From assembly GCA_964441765.1 (NCBI GenBank), contig CAYTVI010000002.1, forward strand, positions 1 to 64,000: 64,000 nucleotides of DNA, in the 5' to 3' direction. The notes beneath the pieces were generated by a model. That model ran no database searches. It saw nothing but the letters and a program-made list of their open reading frames with translations, and had not been told where the DNA came from. Below, one piece after another: positions 61,060-64,000 of the stretch (positions are counted from its first letter, which is position 1; every line of letters begins with the position of its first letter). Origin of the DNA: Sulfurospirillum sp964441765. GTDB lineage: Bacteria > Campylobacterota > Campylobacteria > Campylobacterales > Sulfurospirillaceae. Both the position numbers and the translations under genes were made by a program.

Positions 61060-61789
61060 TGTGATCATTCAAGAAGGAGCCTTATTTATTGCCGATGCGC
61101 ATGAATGTGAAGAGCGCTCCTTCTTTTTAAACTTCTTACATCACGTTAAACAAAACCCTCCCCCACAACTTTTTTTAATGGGTGATATGTTCGACCTTTT
61201 AGTAGGAGGTATAGCGCATGGGGTACAGAAGTATCAGCGCTATATCGAGCTTATCAATGAGATTTCTCACACCTGTGAGATTTTTTACTTTGAAGGCAAT
61301 CACGACTTTCATCTTAGAGAACTTTTTTTACATGTAAACGTGATTCCCATAGAAGCGCAACCCCTTACATGTAAACTCCCAAGTGGCAAAATCTGCTTGC
61401 TTTCACACGGTGATAAATACGGTGGGGTGGTGCACACGTTTTACACAAAATTGATTCGCAATCAAAATATCTTACGTTTTTTAGGTTTTTGGGACAAAGT
61501 TTTAAAAGGTGCTATTTCTAAAAAAATAGAAAATAATCAAAAATCAAAGAATTTATGCAAAAAAATCCTCCATTTCGAGCAGATTATCGAAACGAAACTA
61601 GAAGCATATCCGCTTGAAAATATCGATATGGTCGCAGAAGGGCATTACCACCAAAATCAGGTCTTTACATGTAAACAGGTCGAATATATAAATTTTTCAT
61701 CTTTTGCGTGCAATCAAAGCTATTTTAGTGTACAATCCTCGCATGAGAGAGAATTTGCACAGATGCAATTAAGGGGCTGCAATGGCTAA
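61049..61789 (+). CDS. LpxH-like metallophosphoesterase
   Basis: 246 residues from ATG 61049 (GTG 61061 is an alternative; neither has a good binding site). Calcineurin-like motifs in order: ADAH (about 15-18), GDMFD (about 46-50), GNHDFH (about 85-90), SHGDKYGG and a final EGHYHQ. This is the plan of UDP-2,3-diacylglucosamine diphosphatase, the lipid A step between LpxD and LpxB, fitting the nearby lpxB. Three TTACATGTAA copies lie in this one gene (61328, 61365, 61665), the densest cluster in the window. Overlaps cheV by 8 bases. Confidence 0.8.
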   Translation: MFPDVIIQEGALFIADAHECEERSFFLNFLHHVKQNPPPQLFLMGDMFDLLVGGIAHGVQKYQRYIELINEISHTCEIFYFEGNHDFHLRELFLHVNVIPIEAQPLTCKLPSGKICLLSHGDKYGGVVHTFYTKLIRNQNILRFLGFWDKVLKGAISKKIENNQKSKNLCKKILHFEQIIETKLEAYPLENIDMVAEGHYHQNQVFTCKQVEYINFSSFACNQSYFSVQSSHEREFAQMQLRGCNG

Positions 61790-62735
61790 AGATAGTATTT
61801 TAAAAGTAGGCTCCAATGAAATGGAGCTGGTTGACTTTCGAATCTTCAAACAAGAGGAGAAAGGGGTTTATGAGGGAATTTACGGGGTAAACGTTGCTAA
61901 GGTGCGTGAAATCATCAAAATCCCAAATCTCACAGAACTTCCAGGTGTGCCTGAGTACATTGAAGGTATTTTTGACTTGCGTGGGGTTGTTATTCCCGTG
62001 GTCAATCTGGCGAAATGGATGAATATTAAAGAGCCTGATGATGGTTCTATCAAACCTCGTATTATCATCACAGAGTTTAGCGATATTTTAATCGGCTTTG
62101 TGGTGCATGAAGCTAAGCGTATCAGACGTATCAGTTGGAAAGATATCGAGCCAGCATCGTTTGTAGCGGGTATGGGATCATTGGATAAAAGTCAGATAAC
62201 AGGTGTTACGCGCATCGAAAATGATGATGTTCTTCTGATTTTGGATTTAGAAAGTGTGGTTCAAGCCCTTGGTATTTATCAGCCAAAAATCGATATTCAT
62301 GATTCTGATATTATGAAAGTGGAAGGCACAGCACTTATTCTAGATGACAGTATGACGGCTCGCAAACTGGTGAGTGACGCTTTGAAAAAAATGGGTATGC
62401 GTGTGGTTGAAGCCAAAGATGGTATGGAAGGCTTGGAGCGTTTACGAGAGCTTTATGAAACCTATGGCGATAAATTAGCCAACGAAGTCAAAATTATTAT
62501 CAGTGACGTTGAAATGCCACAGATGGATGGTTTCCATTTTGCTGCCAATGTTAAAGAAGATATCCGTTTTAAAGAAATACCGATTGTATTTAACTCATCT
62601 ATCAGTGATCATTTTAGTGAGCTTAGGGGCAAAGAGGCGGGCGGTGAAGCCTATTTAACGAAATTTGATGCGTCGGTTTTCTACAAAGAAGTTTCTAAAG
62701 TGATTAAATCGCACGTTAAAATAGCACAAAAGTAA
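61782..62735 (+). CDS. cheV: Chemotaxis coupling protein CheV
   Basis: 317 residues. CheW-like domain (about 10-165) followed by a response-regulator receiver (about 183-312) with Asp188/Asp189, phospho-acceptor Asp242 in ISDVEMPQMDG and the conserved Lys in YLTKFD. It couples receptors to CheA and may act as a phosphate sink or adaptation device. cheA follows after 10 bases. Confidence 0.95.
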   Translation: MAKDSILKVGSNEMELVDFRIFKQEEKGVYEGIYGVNVAKVREIIKIPNLTELPGVPEYIEGIFDLRGVVIPVVNLAKWMNIKEPDDGSIKPRIIITEFSDILIGFVVHEAKRIRRISWKDIEPASFVAGMGSLDKSQITGVTRIENDDVLLILDLESVVQALGIYQPKIDIHDSDIMKVEGTALILDDSMTARKLVSDALKKMGMRVVEAKDGMEGLERLRELYETYGDKLANEVKIIISDVEMPQMDGFHFAANVKEDIRFKEIPIVFNSSISDHFSELRGKEAGGEAYLTKFDASVFYKEVSKVIKSHVKIAQK

Positions 62736-62745
62736 GGGTAGAACG

Positions 62746-64000
62746 ATGGAAGATATTCAAGAAATTTTAGAAGATTTTTTGGTTGAAGCGTTCGAACTTA
62801 TTGAACAACTTGATCAAAACTTAGTAGAACTAGAGGCAAGACCTGAGGATTTAGAGTTACTCAACAGTATCTTTAGAGTTGCTCATACGATTAAGGGTTC
62901 ATCATCATTTTTAAACTTTGATGTCTTGACACATTTGACACACCATATGGAAGATGTGCTTAACAAAGCACGACACGGTGAGCTAAAACTCACACATCAC
63001 GTTATGGATGTTGTGTTAGAGTCTATTGATTTAATGAAAACGCTTTTACATGCGATTCGTGATCATGGAAATGATACTTCTGTAGGTATTGATATTACGA
63101 ATATTTGTGAACGATTGGATGAAATTTCAAGTGGTGATAGCGCTCCAAAAGCAGCAGCAAAGCCTAAAGAAGCTCCAAAAGTCGAAGTAGCCGCACCTGT
63201 CATTGAAGATGACAATAAAGACTATTCAAAGCTCAGTGATGAAGAAGTTGAAGAAGAGATTGAACGTCTTTTGAAAATGCGTAAAGAAGAAGATAAGAAA
63301 AGACGAGAAGCCAGTGCTCCAGCAGTGACTCCAGCGCCAAAAGCTAGTATTGAGTCAGTGCTTGATGATGAAGATGAAGTAAAAGAAGAGCCTGTTAAAG
63401 CATCTCCTCGCAGAGCAGAAGCTGCAACGGCAAATACAACACCGGCTAAAAAAGAAGCGGCTAGTTCGATGGAACAAACCATCAGAGTTGAAGTTAAACG
63501 ACTTGATCACTTGATGAATTTGATTGGTGAGCTTGTACTGGGTAAAAACCGATTGCTTAAAATTTATGATGATGTTGAAGAGCGCTACGAAGGCGAAAAG
63601 TTTTTGGAAGAACTCAATCAAGTGGTTTCATCTATTTCACTTGTCACGACAGATTTGCAAATTGCGGTTATGAAAACCAGAATGTTGCCAATTGCAAAAG
63701 TCTTTAACAAGTTCCCACGTATGGTACGTGATCTTTCACGCGAGCTTGGTAAACAAATTGAGCTAGAAATCTCAGGTGAAGAGACCGAGCTTGATAAATC
63801 GATTGTTGAAGAGATTGGCGATCCTTTGGTTCATATTATTCGTAACTCATGTGATCACGGGATTGAAAATGCACAAACCAGACTTTCACGCGGTAAACCA
63901 GAGGTCGGTACGATTAAACTAAAAGCGTACAACGAAGGTAATCACATCGTTATTGAAATTGCAGATGATGGTAATGGTTTGGATGCAGATATCTTACGTT
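62746..64000 (+). CDS. cheA: Chemotaxis histidine kinase CheA (partial, runs off the window)
   Basis: 418 codons are visible from ATG 62746. HPt domain with phospho-acceptor His47 in VAHTIKGSS; an Ala/Pro/Lys/Glu-rich linker (about 126-245) with one charged helix; the dimerisation domain starting at QTIRVEVKRLDHLMNLIGELVLGKN; and the kinase domain with N box HIIRNSCDHGIE and G1 box IADDGNGLD. No recognisable P2 CheY-binding domain is seen in the linker. The remaining catalytic, CheW-like and possible receiver domains lie beyond the window. Confidence 0.95.
   Translation, partial: MEDIQEILEDFLVEAFELIEQLDQNLVELEARPEDLELLNSIFRVAHTIKGSSSFLNFDVLTHLTHHMEDVLNKARHGELKLTHHVMDVVLESIDLMKTLLHAIRDHGNDTSVGIDITNICERLDEISSGDSAPKAAAKPKEAPKVEVAAPVIEDDNKDYSKLSDEEVEEEIERLLKMRKEEDKKRREASAPAVTPAPKASIESVLDDEDEVKEEPVKASPRRAEAATANTTPAKKEAASSMEQTIRVEVKRLDHLMNLIGELVLGKNRLLKIYDDVEERYEGEKFLEELNQVVSSISLVTTDLQIAVMKTRMLPIAKVFNKFPRMVRDLSRELGKQIELEISGEETELDKSIVEEIGDPLVHIIRNSCDHGIENAQTRLSRGKPEVGTIKLKAYNEGNHIVIEIADDGNGLDADILR

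Larger units (their letters stand above)
674..61674. repeat. Dispersed palindrome family TTACATGTAA (31 exact copies)
   Basis: First bases of the exact copies: 674, 3539, 6756, 6980, 9641, 12661, 19176, 20336, 22693, 25733, 25911, 26539, 27956, 29162, 31636, 34230, 42827, 43327, 43708, 45491, 46850, 47515, 50379, 52542, 54210, 56191, 56949, 60319, 61328, 61365, 61665. Near matches with one change: about 33337 and 42149. Most are flanked by extra T on the left and A on the right. Being palindromic, the motif has no orientation. Confidence 0.9.

Noticed and set aside
1..64000. tRNA, rRNA, CRISPR array, insertion sequence, prophage or attachment site
   Set aside because: No spacer exceeds about 135 bases, none holds a cloverleaf or spaced repeats, and no transposase or integrase is coded.

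Overview
The window is an AT-rich, gene-dense bacterial chromosome segment with about 56 protein genes. Roughly 3% is non-coding and no gap exceeds about 135 bases. There is no rRNA, tRNA, CRISPR array, insertion sequence or prophage that I can see. Gene content points to Campylobacterota (Epsilonproteobacteria): a complex I operon whose NuoE and NuoF are replaced by the unrelated-looking Campylobacter/Helicobacter proteins, pflA directly after nuoN, an MqnP-type prenyltransferase, paired DUF2393 proteins, a CetA/CetB-like split taxis receptor and cheV-cheA. The general feel is Sulfurospirillum-like, but the genus is an inference.

Layout. 1-3.5 kb: end of an outer-membrane protein, an acyl-CoA ligase and an AAA ATPase of unknown role. 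3.6-17.4 kb: the 14-gene nuo operon (A-B-C-D, two short NuoE/F substitutes, G-H-I-J-K-L-M-N), closed by a strong terminator. 17.4-22.7 kb: pflA (probably leaderless), miaA on the other strand, mqnP and two small unknown genes. 22.7-26.9 kb: energy-taxis pair (PAS protein plus CZB-domain receptor), moaA and moeA. 26.9-31.7 kb: membrane protein, rsmE, rpmE, rsmI, a TrmH-family methyltransferase, a RodZ-like protein and a periplasmic protein. 31.7-38.1 kb: alaC-type aminotransferase, hom, yraN, trxA, trxB, dapB, purF. 38.2-42 kb, minus strand: ilvE, SPFH protein, hisIE and two DUF2393 proteins. 42-47 kb: aldehyde dehydrogenase, bcp and a large DUF748 protein. 47-56.9 kb: queH, fabZ, lpxA, clpX, mreB, mreC, carB, a short Sua5-like gene and a SYLF protein. 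57-64 kb: tcdA-like and surE (minus), then lpxB, greA, argC, an LpxH-like phosphoesterase, cheV and the start of cheA.

Two assembly gaps of 100 N interrupt genes. The one in purF (37280-37379) hides real sequence. The one in the aldehyde dehydrogenase (43109-43208) is spurious: it is flanked by an identical 55-base duplication, and merging the copies restores one exact reading frame.

The most striking unexplained signal is a 10-base palindrome, TTACATGTAA (usually within TTTACATGTAAA). It occurs 31 times in 64 kb, where I estimate well under one by base composition. Of these, 25 lie in genes: 11 read as Thr-Cys, 13 as Leu-His-Val, and one supplies the stop codon of moeA. Six lie between genes, and two of those sit exactly at the tip of long perfect hairpins. 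The pattern looks like a genome-wide DNA-level signal rather than a protein motif or a single regulon.
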